From positions 372,001 through 436,000 of the forward strand of contig NZ_JBFAMC010000002.1 of assembly GCF_040656415.1 (NCBI RefSeq): a DNA stretch of 64,000 nt, read 5' to 3'. Under the pieces are notes generated by a model, which ran no database searches, was not told where the DNA came from, and worked only from the letters and a program-made list of their open reading frames with translations. This stretch comes from Rhodococcus_F sp040656415. Its GTDB lineage: Bacteria; Actinomycetota; Actinomycetes; Mycobacteriales; Mycobacteriaceae. The stretch's first letter is position 1, and every line of letters begins with the position of its first letter. Of the stretch, positions 16,905-25,920 are shown piece by piece. Position numbers and translations under genes: made by a program.

Positions 16905-17869
16905 TGACGAAGAATCGACCGCGGATCGCGCTCGTCGGGTCCGGCAAGATGGGTTCGTTGCACGCGCGCGTACTCGCGCAGTCTCAGCTGTGCGATCTGG
17001 CCCTGCTGGTCGAGCCTGACGAGGATAGGGGACCGGCGGCGGCGGAACGGTTCGGCACCACCTGGGCTGCTGATTTCGACGGCCTCGACGGCATCGATGC
17101 CGTCGTCGTCGCGGCTGCGACTCCCGCACACTATCTCGTGGCAGGCCGGATTCTGGATCTGGGCAAGCCACTGCTCGTCGAGAAACCGCTCGCCACAACG
17201 TATGAGGAGAGTGCCGACCTCGTGAAGCGGTCCGCCGCTACCGGAGTGCCGCTGATGTGCGGTCTGCTCGAACGGTTCAATCCGGCGGTCCGGACAGCAC
17301 GCGAGTTCGTGGGCGACGTGTGGCAGGTCAACGGTATTCGGCACTCGCCGTTCGTATCTCGCATCCCTACGGGTGTCGCGACCGACCTCCTGATTCACGA
17401 CGTCGATCTCGCGATCGGCTTCACGGGATCGCAACCTGTAGGGGCGAAGGGCGAATTCGGTTACTTCCATGACAGCTCGGTACGCAACGAGGCGGAAGAT
17501 TGTGCCGAGGCTGTGCTTCGCTTCGAATCCGGTGCGGTGGCAACCATTTCGGCTAGTCGTGTGAGCCAGCGCAAGGTTCGGCAGCTATCGCTGCTCGAGT
17601 CGGGCCGCCTGATCGAGATCGATCTATTGCGCCGTGACATCACGATCTACAAACACATCGACGACGACCTCCCGGCCGACCGGGACGGATACCAGCAGCA
17701 GACCGTGATCGAGATCCCGACTATCCGCTACAGCGAGGAACCCCTCGCCGCCCAGCTAGCGCATTTCATCGGGCTGCTCGGCGGCGAGGGCGACATCGAT
17801 GCGGAACGCGATTCGATCTTGCCCGCGCATCGCGTGGTCCACGATGTGACGGTGTCGGCTAACAGCTGA
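16901..17869 (+). CDS. Gfo/Idh/MocA sugar-nucleotide dehydrogenase
   Basis: A 322-residue oxidoreductase. The NAD-binding loop is VGSGKMG at 12-18, followed by the EKP motif at 94-96 (LLVEKPLA) and a GVATDLLIHDVDLAIGF segment with the Asp/His pair of the catalytic domain. By family it oxidises a ring hydroxyl of a UDP-sugar, here likely the 3-OH, giving the keto substrate for the coupled aminotransferase. The start overlaps the aminotransferase stop. The 3' end overlaps the convergent flavoprotein gene by 11 bases. Confidence 0.9.
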   Translation: MMTKNRPRIALVGSGKMGSLHARVLAQSQLCDLALLVEPDEDRGPAAAERFGTTWAADFDGLDGIDAVVVAAATPAHYLVAGRILDLGKPLLVEKPLATTYEESADLVKRSAATGVPLMCGLLERFNPAVRTAREFVGDVWQVNGIRHSPFVSRIPTGVATDLLIHDVDLAIGFTGSQPVGAKGEFGYFHDSSVRNEAEDCAEAVLRFESGAVATISASRVSQRKVRQLSLLESGRLIEIDLLRRDITIYKHIDDDLPADRDGYQQQTVIEIPTIRYSEEPLAAQLAHFIGLLGGEGDIDAERDSILPAHRVVHDVTVSANS

Positions 17870-18812
17870 CGCCGGCGACAGCCAGTAGCGTGTCCTCCTC
17901 GATGAGGTTGGCGTTGATTGCCGCCGCGGCGTTCATGCCCGCGGCAGCAGCGACGATCACCTGAGCCTTCGGGTCGGTCACGTTGCCTGCCACCCACACT
18001 CCCGGAATCTCGGTGGCGCCGGTGGCGTCCGAGGCAATGGCAGTACCGATGACGTGCCCGCCCATCTTCTGATCGCTGGGCTCGAGGCCGAGGGTCTCGA
18101 GGACCTTCGAGCGGGCGGCGAGTGATGTCGCGACCACCACAGCCCTGATCGGGAACACCTGGTCGGTATCCACACGGACGCCGACCAGCCGGTCTCCGGT
18201 CACCTCGATGCCCGTCACCCTGTTGTCGACGACTGAGATGCCACGCGCGGCAAGTTGCTCGAACTCCTGGTCAGTGGGTTCGATCAGGCCTCGAAGGAAC
18301 AGTGTCACGTTGTCGGACCACTGCCGCCACGTCAATGCCTGGTGAACGGTCAGCGGGCCTGTAGCCAGGATGCCGATCGGCTGGTCGCGAACCTCCCACC
18401 CGTGGCAGTAAGGGCAGTGCAGGACGTCGCGCCCCCAGCGCTTGGCCAGCCCGGGAATGTTGGGAAGTTCGTCGACGAGGCCGGTGGTGACCAGGAGTCG
18501 TCGCGCGAGCACCGCCTTTCCGTCGGCGAGGACTACCCGGAACGTCCCGTCCACGATGCGCTCGGCCGACTCGACGGTTCCGGTCATGACCTCGCCGCCG
18601 TATGCGCGCACCTCCTCGCGTCCCCCGATCAGCAGTTCGCTGGGAGGAAGGCCCTCGCGGCCCAGATAGTTGTGCATGTGCTCGGCGGGCGAGTTGCGTG
18701 GGTCACCGGCGTCGATCACCAGCACCGATCGACGTGCCCGGGACAGCGTCAACGCACCACTGAGTCCAGCCGCGCCGCCGCCGATGACCACAACGTCGTA
18801 CCTGTCTTCCAC
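17859..18812 (-). CDS. Thioredoxin-reductase-like FAD/NAD(P) oxidoreductase with CPYC
   Basis: A 317-residue flavoprotein. The FAD-binding GGGAAG is at 11-16, a CPYC redox pair at Cys133/Cys136 sits inside HCPYCHGWE, and the late VWVAGNVTD segment marks the second FAD contact. Unlike true thioredoxin reductase the NAD(P) loop is weak (GILATGPLTVHQAL). This subfamily often sits beside an XRE-cupin regulator and a methyltransferase in actinobacteria; its electron partner is not known. It is divergent from that regulator gene, and an inverted repeat at 18879-18895 lies 67-83 bases upstream of its start. Confidence 0.88.
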   Translation of the reverse strand: MEDRYDVVVIGGGAAGLSGALTLSRARRSVLVIDAGDPRNSPAEHMHNYLGREGLPPSELLIGGREEVRAYGGEVMTGTVESAERIVDGTFRVVLADGKAVLARRLLVTTGLVDELPNIPGLAKRWGRDVLHCPYCHGWEVRDQPIGILATGPLTVHQALTWRQWSDNVTLFLRGLIEPTDQEFEQLAARGISVVDNRVTGIEVTGDRLVGVRVDTDQVFPIRAVVVATSLAARSKVLETLGLEPSDQKMGGHVIGTAIASDATGATEIPGVWVAGNVTDPKAQVIVAAAAGMNAAAAINANLIEEDTLLAVAGVSC

Positions 18813-18878
18813 CGCGTTCTCCTTCGTTCGTGGGTTCCGGGCGATTGTTCGTTGCGGCTGCCGAAGCTGGCAAGGTTG

Positions 18879-18895
18879 TTTGCCGATATGGCAAA
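18879..18895. promoter_or_regulatory. 17-bp inverted repeat, probable XRE-cupin operator
   Basis: TTTGCC-GATAT-GGCAAA with perfect 6-bp arms, between the divergent flavoprotein and regulator genes, ending 10 bases before the regulator start. The same sequence with two changes occurs at 62753-62769 upstream of a methyltransferase. Confidence 0.8.
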
Positions 18896-18904
18896 GTTGT
18901 GGAC

Positions 18905-19507
18905 ATGCCCGAAGACCTGTCCCAGCTCAACGGAGTTCTCGACGCGGTGGGACCGAGACTGAAAGCGCTGCGACGACAACGCGGCGCGACCCTGTCCCAA
19001 CTCTCCGACGCGACAGGGATCTCGGTCAGCACTCTCTCGCGCCTCGAGTCCGGTCAGCGCAAACCCACCCTCGAGTTGATGCTGCTGCTGGCCCGTGTCC
19101 ACCAAGTCCCGCTGGACGAACTCGTCGACGCTCCTGCCACCGGAGACCCCCGAGTCCACCTGAAACCCATCGAGCGTTTCGGATCGACGATCGTCCCGCT
19201 GACCCGCAGGCCCGGTGGGATACAGGCGTTCAAGCACGTGATCCCTCCGGGCAGTCCGGCAGGGGAGCCGCGCCTGCAGACCCACGAAGGCTATGAATGG
19301 CTGTATGTGCTGTCGGGTCGACTGCGACTATTGCTGGGCGAACACGACCTGATCCTGACTCCGGGTGAGGTCGCAGAGTTCGACACGCATGTCCCACACT
19401 GTTTCAGCAACCCGGGGCCACAACCGGTTGAAATCCTCAGCCTCTTTGGGCCGCAGGGTGAACGCGCGCACGTTCGCGCTCGACCTGCGAGCGATCCTCA
19501 ACCGTGA
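18905..19507 (+). CDS. XRE-family regulator with C-terminal cupin domain
   Basis: A 200-residue protein. The helix-turn-helix is at about 15-70 (LSQLSDATGISVSTLSRLES), a linker follows, and a cupin sensor barrel lies at about 100-185 (THEGYEWLYVLSGRLRLLLG, then PGEVAEFDTHVPH). By family it is a repressor whose cupin binds a small molecule. The inverted repeat directly before its start suggests it controls itself and the divergent flavoprotein. The ATG at 18905 gives the usual N-terminus. Its 3' end overlaps the convergent YfhO-like gene by 71 bases, so both C-termini are read from the same DNA. Confidence 0.9.
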   Translation: MPEDLSQLNGVLDAVGPRLKALRRQRGATLSQLSDATGISVSTLSRLESGQRKPTLELMLLLARVHQVPLDELVDAPATGDPRVHLKPIERFGSTIVPLTRRPGGIQAFKHVIPPGSPAGEPRLQTHEGYEWLYVLSGRLRLLLGEHDLILTPGEVAEFDTHVPHCFSNPGPQPVEILSLFGPQGERAHVRARPASDPQP

Positions 19508-21707
19508 GGGCCTTGGCCGCGCGGCGCTTGCGCCTGCGCACCACCGGGTCGACGACAGCCAGGATCAGCGCCAAGAGCGTCCCGGCTCCCAGCGCGGCGA
19601 TGGACAAGCGCTGCGCGGGTGGGTGGAACGTCACGACGAGTTCATGATCACCCGGCGGTACCGAGACCTCGAGTAAACCGTGCCATCCCGCGACAGCGTC
19701 CACATGCTCGCCGTCGACGGTGGCGGAGTAACCGGGCCAGGCCAGCCGTGCGAACGAGACGGTGCCGCCGCTTCCGCCTACCTGCACCGTTTCGCTTGTG
19801 GCTTCGGCGTCCGATGCCGCCACGTCGACGCCATCGGACACGTAAGAGACGGTCCCCGGCAGTGGCAGTGGTGTGTCGCGCTGCAACACCGTCCGGGAGT
19901 CGCTGCGGTCGGTGACCCGCCAGCCTGGCGGCGGCGGCGCGGTCTCGACCTCGGGTACGAGACTGTGCTGCACTACGAGAGTGGAGACGCGCAGGTAGTC
20001 GACCAGCGGAATGAGGATCTCCGCATTCACCGGCTGCCACAGCGCCGCGTAGAGCTCCTGGCATACCGCCCCGCGGTAGTCCATGCAGAGCGCATTCTGG
20101 AATTCGGTGAACCCGATGCCGGTGTAGGCGTTGATGCTGGCCTGGACCGATGACGCCATGATCTCGTTGCCGAACAGGATCCGACCCTCGGTGATGTCCT
20201 GACTCGAGGTGCCATCGAGCTCGGCGATTTGCAGGACGGTGCCCTGATAACGGTCGGTCTGTTCGGACAGTGCTGCCGTGCTGGATGGGGCACCACTACT
20301 GTCCGGGACTATCTGCGAGGTCAGTGAGTAGACCTGCGCGCTGGTTACCAGCACCGTGCCGAGAACGAGGGCCGCGACGAGCCCGGTCGTGCGCCAAGCT
20401 CGCCAGGCGGCGTAAGCAGCAGCGCATAGCGCGACTATGAGCAGCGCGAACAAGGCGTGCCAACCGGTCAGTGCCGGCGAGGAGGAGAACGCCAGGTAGA
20501 AGCCCAGCGCAATCAGTGCCAACGATGTGGCGGCCCGTTTGCGGATCGCGGTCCGGGCGAGGCCCAGCGACAGCGCCAGCGACAAACCGATCACGACGCA
20601 CAGGTACAGGTACTCGACCAGCCGAATCGGCCACCGGAACATGCCCACATTCGACGGCCCGAATGTGAAGAGGAAGTAGATGAAGGCGATGATGGCGAGG
20701 CTCACAAGCGGCCTGCCGTGCGAGCGACGGAACTCGGTGGACGAAAACAGCGCGCGAATGCGTCCCCATTCCAGCCACGGCAGGAGTGGCAGCACGAACC
20801 ACGCCAGGTAGAGCGACGGGATGACCTCGACAGGCCCGTCGAACGTCGTGATGACCGGCAGGTACGACGGGCTGCTCATCCCGGCCGCACCGCCGATCTG
20901 CGGTTGCATGAACGTGTCGTTGAAGATGCCGGTGCTGTCGGCGCGCGTCGTGACCTCGACACTGAGGAAGAGGGGCAGGTATGTGACCAACGCCGCAGTA
21001 CCCGCGCAGGCGCCGGTGATCACCAGCACGAGAATTCGGTAGAACTTGCGCTCTACCAGCAGTCCGATCCCGATACCGAAGAGGACGATGACCGCACCGA
21101 GCGCGGCGTACGGGTTCCCCATGCTGATGGTCAACGCACCGATCACGAACGTGACCAGCGGGTTCGTGCGTCCACGGGACAGGCGCAGCGCGGACCACCA
21201 GAACAGTGTCACCCAGGCCACGGCCATCATCCCCGACGGCCATCCGCCCGCTTCGTAGAACAGGGTGAACCCGCTGAACGGGATGGTCAGGCCGGCCAGG
21301 ATCGCCGGTGCGCGACGTGCGCCGTATTCACGGCACAGCAGGTATGTGGCGGCGGCGAACAACGCGAGGAATTCCGCCATGATCACGAAGGCCGCGACGG
21401 AGAGGTCCTCGAACTTCGCCGTGAGCATGTAATTGGCGAGGTTAACGGGGTTATACAGTCCGTAGGCTGCTTCGCCCGCGTAGTTCCCGCCGATCCAGGC
21501 GTCGGGATTGACGGTGAGCCAACGCCCGGCGAGGAGTTCGGTGCCGATCCGGTGCCATGACGGCACGAACGATTCCAGCATGTCACCGCCGTAGTAGAAG
21601 CGGTTGTAGACCAGGCGGGGAACAATGGCGATGAGTGTCGCCGACACAGCGACACCGGCCACGACAAGCCATTCGGGAACGCGTCGCATCGTCCTAGTAA
21701 ACGACAT
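19437..21707 (-). CDS. YfhO-like large membrane protein, probable GT-C glycosyltransferase
   Basis: About 756 residues. A first span near 13-33 is followed by an external acidic loop (FYYGGDMLESFVPSWHRIG) like the first loop of polyprenol-phosphate-dependent GT-C enzymes. About a dozen further spans run to roughly residue 455. An extracellular domain comes next, then a last span near 715-738. The end of that domain (WPGYSATVDGEHV, then VSVPPGDHELVVTFHPP) is the pattern of YfhO proteins, which glycosylate wall polymers from lipid-linked sugars. It is divergent from a GT2 gene that could make such a donor. ATG 21707 chosen; a GTG six codons upstream is possible. Confidence 0.75.
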   Translation of the reverse strand: MSFTRTMRRVPEWLVVAGVAVSATLIAIVPRLVYNRFYYGGDMLESFVPSWHRIGTELLAGRWLTVNPDAWIGGNYAGEAAYGLYNPVNLANYMLTAKFEDLSVAAFVIMAEFLALFAAATYLLCREYGARRAPAILAGLTIPFSGFTLFYEAGGWPSGMMAVAWVTLFWWSALRLSRGRTNPLVTFVIGALTISMGNPYAALGAVIVLFGIGIGLLVERKFYRILVLVITGACAGTAALVTYLPLFLSVEVTTRADSTGIFNDTFMQPQIGGAAGMSSPSYLPVITTFDGPVEVIPSLYLAWFVLPLLPWLEWGRIRALFSSTEFRRSHGRPLVSLAIIAFIYFLFTFGPSNVGMFRWPIRLVEYLYLCVVIGLSLALSLGLARTAIRKRAATSLALIALGFYLAFSSSPALTGWHALFALLIVALCAAAYAAWRAWRTTGLVAALVLGTVLVTSAQVYSLTSQIVPDSSGAPSSTAALSEQTDRYQGTVLQIAELDGTSSQDITEGRILFGNEIMASSVQASINAYTGIGFTEFQNALCMDYRGAVCQELYAALWQPVNAEILIPLVDYLRVSTLVVQHSLVPEVETAPPPPGWRVTDRSDSRTVLQRDTPLPLPGTVSYVSDGVDVAASDAEATSETVQVGGSGGTVSFARLAWPGYSATVDGEHVDAVAGWHGLLEVSVPPGDHELVVTFHPPAQRLSIAALGAGTLLALILAVVDPVVRRRKRRAAKALTVEDRSQVERERARVHPAAQRG

Positions 21708-21756
21708 CGGCGCGGCCGATGGCACGCGCGGACCCGGAAAAGCTAAGATCCGCCAA

Positions 21757-22560
21757 GTGAGTCTCTTCGGTCCTTGCCGCTATCGGATAGGCGCATCGGT
21801 GCATCCCGACCTGTCGGTCGTAATTCCGGCACACAACTCAGCCGCAGTCATCGAGCAGACGGTTCGCCGGTTGGCAGACCACTTGTCAGAGCACGATGCC
21901 GAGATAATCGTCGTCGAGAACGGGTCCAGCGACGAAACCTTCGAGATATGCACCCGCCTGGCCGAGAACTGGGTCGCCGGACCCGTGTCGTTCACGGTGC
22001 TGCAGAGTCCGAGGGGCATGGGCAACGCCCTTCAGGCCGGGGCAGCAGCGAGTAGTGGCGCGCATGTCCTGCTCACTGCCGACGATCTTCCATTCGGGTT
22101 CGACGACCTCGACGGCGCCGAAAGGTTCGCAGCCGAACACGAGGGGCGCGTGCCGGTTGTCGTTGTCGGCTCCAAGGCGCACCCGGACTCGCACGTCCGA
22201 CGCGGTATCTTGCGTGGGACTCTGACTCGGGGGTTCGCCTTGATGCGCCGGGTAGTCCTCGGGATGAGAACCGGCGATCCCCAGGGCACCGTCCTCATGG
22301 ACGGTGAGCTGATCCGCGGACTCATTCCCGACCTGGCCGAACCGGGATTCTTGTTCACGACCGAACTCGTTCACCTCGTGGAGCGGCTCGGCATCGTTCC
22401 GGTCGAGGTCCCGGTTCGTCTGAGCGAAGACCACGACAGTCACGGAACACGCGTATCCGGCGCAGATGTACTCGCAATGGGGACGGGGTTGTTCCGGTTA
22501 CGGGGTCGGCACGGGGATCGCAACCTCGTCGTGCGGTCGGGGAGCGCACCGCGAGGTTGA
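21757..22560 (+). CDS. GT2 glycosyltransferase of the polyprenol-phosphate sugar synthase type
   Basis: About 267 residues. The GT2 core starts LSVVIPAHNSAAVIEQT, with the nucleotide-binding VVENGSSDET, a GNALQAG segment and the LTADDLPF acidic motif (DxD-like). No membrane spans are visible. The pattern is close to dolichol/polyprenol-phosphate mannose synthases and to the mycobacterial polyprenyl-phosphate N-acetylgalactosamine synthase type. Product: a lipid-phosphate sugar in the membrane, for use by an external GT-C enzyme such as the divergent YfhO-like protein. GTG 21757 is the longest sensible start; GTG 21799 is an alternative that begins right before the core. Confidence 0.8.
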   Translation: MSLFGPCRYRIGASVHPDLSVVIPAHNSAAVIEQTVRRLADHLSEHDAEIIVVENGSSDETFEICTRLAENWVAGPVSFTVLQSPRGMGNALQAGAAASSGAHVLLTADDLPFGFDDLDGAERFAAEHEGRVPVVVVGSKAHPDSHVRRGILRGTLTRGFALMRRVVLGMRTGDPQGTVLMDGELIRGLIPDLAEPGFLFTTELVHLVERLGIVPVEVPVRLSEDHDSHGTRVSGADVLAMGTGLFRLRGRHGDRNLVVRSGSAPRG

Positions 22561-22642
22561 TACTCTGCGAACTGAAAAACACGATCGCGCAGCAGCCCTG
22601 GAGCGGTCGACCCATCTCTCGCGGGGGACAAGTAGGAGCAGC

Positions 22643-24532
22643 ATGAAAGAGTCCACGTCGGTAGCACCTGTCGATGGGAGTACGGCCGCAGTGCGGAGTG
22701 CTCTTACCGAGCATCGTGCGCCCGATCGACTCGTTGTGGCGCGAGGTTTGTTCACCGGTCCCACTACCCGTGTCAAAGATGATTTGTACGCGAAGATCGT
22801 CCGCGGACGCGCGCACCGTGAGCGAGACGTCCTGCACCTCGAGAAGGGTGCCAAGGTCGAGACCGACACCTATTTCGGGCGGTTCCCGGCCAGTTACTTC
22901 CAGCGTTGGACGTCCGTCGCCGAGGTGACGGTCGGGTTCCGGCACGAGGCCGCCGGGAGAACAGAGGTGGCGCTGCGCGGCTCGGACTCGGGCGGCCACT
23001 CGCGCGTCCTCGCGACCGCGAAGATAGACGGATCCGGGACGACGCAGCTCTCTGCGAAGCTCGATACCTACCTCGACGGCGGCTCCATGTGGGTCGAGTT
23101 CGCAGCTGTCGACGGTGCCCTCACTGTGAGCGAACTGGAGTGGACAGTCGCCGCGCCGTCGGTGATCAGGCCGGCCGCGATCGCGATCTGTACGTTCAAC
23201 CGTGCCGACGACTGTGTCGAAACCGTCTCCGCCATCGCGAGTGACCCCACGATGTTGTCGAGCATCGACGCCGTCTATGTGGTGGACCAGGGCAACGACT
23301 ACGTGTCGGACCGGGCGAGGTTCACCGAGGTCGCCGAGACCTTGGGCGACAAACTCGTATACCTGCGGCAGCCGAACCTCGGTGGGGCCGGCGGATTTAC
23401 TCGCGGCATGTACGAGGTGTCGGCCATCAACGAGCACGCCAACCTGATCCTGATGGATGACGACATCCTGTGCGAGCCGGAGTCGATTCTGCGGATGAAC
23501 GCGTTCGAGAACGTCACGACGGAACCGACGTTGGTAGGCGCGCAGATGCTGTACCTGATGAATCCGGATCACCTGCACGTCAGCGCCGAGGAAGCCGACC
23601 TGACCAAGCTGAAGGCGGGCCGATGGGCGGCGGGATCTCGGCACGACGTCAACTTGCTCAAGAAGAAGCAGAACAAGCGCGTCGACGCAGGCTACAACGC
23701 GTGGTGGTCGTGCCTGATTCCTGCCGAGGTGGTCGCTGAGATCGGTCTGCCGCTCCCGATGTTCTTCCAATGGGACGACATCGAGTACGGCATCCGCGCG
23801 CGGTCCGCCGGATTCGTCACCGTCACGCTGCCCGGGGCCGGTGTGTGGCACGCCGACTTCCACTGGAAGGACCGCGACGACTGGGCCAAGTACTTCAGTA
23901 TCCGTAACTCCCTCATCGCCGCCGCACTGCACAGCGAGTTCGACGCCAAGTCCCTGAGCAAGATGATGACGCGGGAGATCACCCAGTACCTCGTGTCCAT
24001 GCAGTACGGCTTGGCATACACCATGATCCGCGGTATCGAGGACTTCCTCGAGGGGCCGTCGATACTCGAGGATGGCGGCCAGGCCGTGCTGGCCTCGATT
24101 CGTGAGGAACGCAGGCGCTTCCCGGAAACGGTCAAGCATCCGCCGACGAAAATTCCCGGAATTCGCAACTCTGACCTCGTCACCCGTTTCGCCGGGTACG
24201 AACCGGACAAGAACAAGCTCGACATCGTGCTTGCCAAGCGAGCCGCATATCAGTGGATCGGCCGTACCCAGCGCGGAGTGGCGAACATCCCGGCAGCGGA
24301 GGCGCACTGGTGGCACGTGTCACTCTTCGACACCGCCGTCATCACCGACGCTTCCCAGTCCGGTGTGCGTGTGCGCCGCCGCGACAAGGAAACCGCGCGC
24401 GAATTGACAGCGCGAACGGCGAAGCTCATGAAGCGGTTCCGTGAGGATGCGTCGGGTGCGCAACGGGAATACCGGGATGCGCTGCCGCGACTGGCGAGTC
24501 GAGAGAATTGGGCCCGGCTGTACGGGCAGTAG
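22643..24532 (+). CDS. glfT2: Galactofuranosyltransferase GlfT2 (arabinogalactan galactan polymerase)
   Basis: A 629-residue GT2 enzyme close in length to the M. tuberculosis protein. The N-terminal beta-sandwich region (1-175) precedes the GT-A core. The core has ICTFNRADDC at about 182-191, the metal-binding LMDDDILCEPE with Asp272-274, the catalytic FFQWDDIEYG (Asp378/Asp379) and GVWHADFHWKD. A helical C-terminal part follows. It extends the galactan chain of arabinogalactan by alternating beta-1,5 and beta-1,6 galactofuranose from UDP-Galf on the inner face of the membrane. ATG 22643 has an AGGAG site. It follows the GT2 gene by 82 bases in the same direction. Confidence 0.95.
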   Translation: MKESTSVAPVDGSTAAVRSALTEHRAPDRLVVARGLFTGPTTRVKDDLYAKIVRGRAHRERDVLHLEKGAKVETDTYFGRFPASYFQRWTSVAEVTVGFRHEAAGRTEVALRGSDSGGHSRVLATAKIDGSGTTQLSAKLDTYLDGGSMWVEFAAVDGALTVSELEWTVAAPSVIRPAAIAICTFNRADDCVETVSAIASDPTMLSSIDAVYVVDQGNDYVSDRARFTEVAETLGDKLVYLRQPNLGGAGGFTRGMYEVSAINEHANLILMDDDILCEPESILRMNAFENVTTEPTLVGAQMLYLMNPDHLHVSAEEADLTKLKAGRWAAGSRHDVNLLKKKQNKRVDAGYNAWWSCLIPAEVVAEIGLPLPMFFQWDDIEYGIRARSAGFVTVTLPGAGVWHADFHWKDRDDWAKYFSIRNSLIAAALHSEFDAKSLSKMMTREITQYLVSMQYGLAYTMIRGIEDFLEGPSILEDGGQAVLASIREERRRFPETVKHPPTKIPGIRNSDLVTRFAGYEPDKNKLDIVLAKRAAYQWIGRTQRGVANIPAAEAHWWHVSLFDTAVITDASQSGVRVRRRDKETARELTARTAKLMKRFREDASGAQREYRDALPRLASRENWARLYGQ

Positions 24533-24568
24533 GGGCAACTCGGCCTCTCTGCCGGCGACGAACGTCAG

Positions 24569-25447
24569 TCAGTCGAGCGGTGATATCGGTGCGGTGATCC
24601 GAGCGACCACCTGTTCGTTGTTGGCGGTGTAGCTCAGATACTCGAAGCGGATGTCGGTGCGGTCGACGAACTCGCGCCACGCTCGGTAGTCGTGCTCCTG
24701 CCAGCCAGGGAAGTTGAAGAACTCGTCGAACACGATCACGGTGCCCGGGACGAGTCGATGCCCCAGGCGGTCCAGCACGGTCCTGGTGGACGAGTACAGA
24801 TCGGCGTCGAAGTGCACGAACGCAACGGGTCCGGGGTGTTTGTCGAGGAAACCTGACAGTGTGTCCTCGAAGAGACCCGGAACCAACGTCGCACCGCGGA
24901 CGTGCGGCAACTCCTCCTGCGCGGACTCCCCGGCCTGTGACCCGGTGCGCCAGGTCTGTGAGAGCCCGGAGAACACGTCGAAGCCGAACACCTGATGGCC
25001 GGCCTCTTTCAACTGCTCGACGATGATCTTGAGGGTGGTGCCCGACGCGACCCCGAACTCGAGGGCGAGCCCGTCGATCTCCACCTGCGACAGGCCGTAG
25101 CGCAGTGTGTCGTGTGGACTCCAGAAAACGGGAGCCTTCGGCATGTGTTCGAGCACGAACGCAGCAGACTGGTCCGTGGCTTGCTCATCCAGTGCATGGG
25201 TGATGTCGCGACGGGCCTGCCGTTCTAGATCGCTGAGCCGTTGCTGAACATCTGCAATCTCGATGCGAGCGTCCGAGAGCTCGGACAGCACCCGCGTGAG
25301 TTCCTGGTTGGTCGCACTGAGCTCGGCCATCGTCTGGTCGTGCTGGTTCTCGGTCAGCTGGCGCGAGCGGCGGTCCGATTCGGACACCAACTCGGACATT
25401 ACGCGTTGAAGTTCGAGACGGTTCTTCCTCCGCATTTGATCGAACAT
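24569..25447 (-). CDS. SAM-dependent methyltransferase with N-terminal coiled coil (TylF-like)
   Basis: A 292-residue protein. Residues 1-90 are charged and heptad-like (SELVSESDRRSRQLTENQ onwards), a coiled coil. The rest is a class I methyltransferase with ALEFGVASGTTLK as the SAM loop, VFGFDVFSGL, and VAFVHFDADLYSSTRTVLD plus VIVFDEFFNFPGW, the metal-binding pattern of the TylF/MycF group. It likely O-methylates a sugar or polyol. Convergent with glfT2 and surrounded by galactan genes, so an envelope sugar is a reasonable target, though unproven. Confidence 0.82.
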   Translation of the reverse strand: MFDQMRRKNRLELQRVMSELVSESDRRSRQLTENQHDQTMAELSATNQELTRVLSELSDARIEIADVQQRLSDLERQARRDITHALDEQATDQSAAFVLEHMPKAPVFWSPHDTLRYGLSQVEIDGLALEFGVASGTTLKIIVEQLKEAGHQVFGFDVFSGLSQTWRTGSQAGESAQEELPHVRGATLVPGLFEDTLSGFLDKHPGPVAFVHFDADLYSSTRTVLDRLGHRLVPGTVIVFDEFFNFPGWQEHDYRAWREFVDRTDIRFEYLSYTANNEQVVARITAPISPLD

Positions 25448-25920
25448 ATATCTATGTTGCCAGCTTGCGTCCTAGTTCACGGGGGGAACAGGGACGCGAG
25501 TGTTCGCATTTTGTCAGTGGCGCTTGGCGCGAGTCATCTGCCGTTGCAATCTGTGACGGCCTTCATCTCACATCGGCGTTCGGTATGGAATCGAGCGTCT
25601 GTACGCGCCCCGATTCACCTGATTTCTCGAATCAACTTGCGATAGCTGAGAAGTCGCCGATCGTGGAGTTCGCCGTCTTCCGCATGCCGGCACCTCGCAA
25701 CCAAGGCTTGGCGATCAACGTTCCACCGTGTGGGAGCGGCACCAGCGAGGCGATTGATGAGCGCCTACGGGGTCACTACGGTCTTCCGGACGTCAGTGTA
25801 TGACGACGGCGGATGTGCCGGGCCACTGTCCCCGACGGATAGTCGGTGATCGGCTGGCGTACGGATGGCGAGTTTGCGACCACGAAGGCCGAGTTGCTCG
25901 CTCGACTCTGACAGGCGTCT
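25448..25920. other. Intergenic region without recognisable gene
   Basis: Short open frames exist on both strands, but none has a recognisable motif, ribosome site or the codon pattern of the neighbours. No strong hairpin was found. It separates the start of the coiled-coil methyltransferase gene from the end of glfT1. Confidence 0.45.

Noticed and set aside
20457..21560. Plus-strand frame of 367 codons inside the YfhO-like gene
   Set aside because: Gln/Arg/Asp-rich antisense composition and no family features.
22355..24316. Long minus-strand frame across glfT2 (653 codons)
   Set aside because: Antisense shadow of a clearly identified gene; no motif of its own.
25465..25803. Possible 112-residue gene between the coiled-coil methyltransferase and glfT1
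   Set aside because: No ribosome site, no motif, and composition unlike the neighbours.
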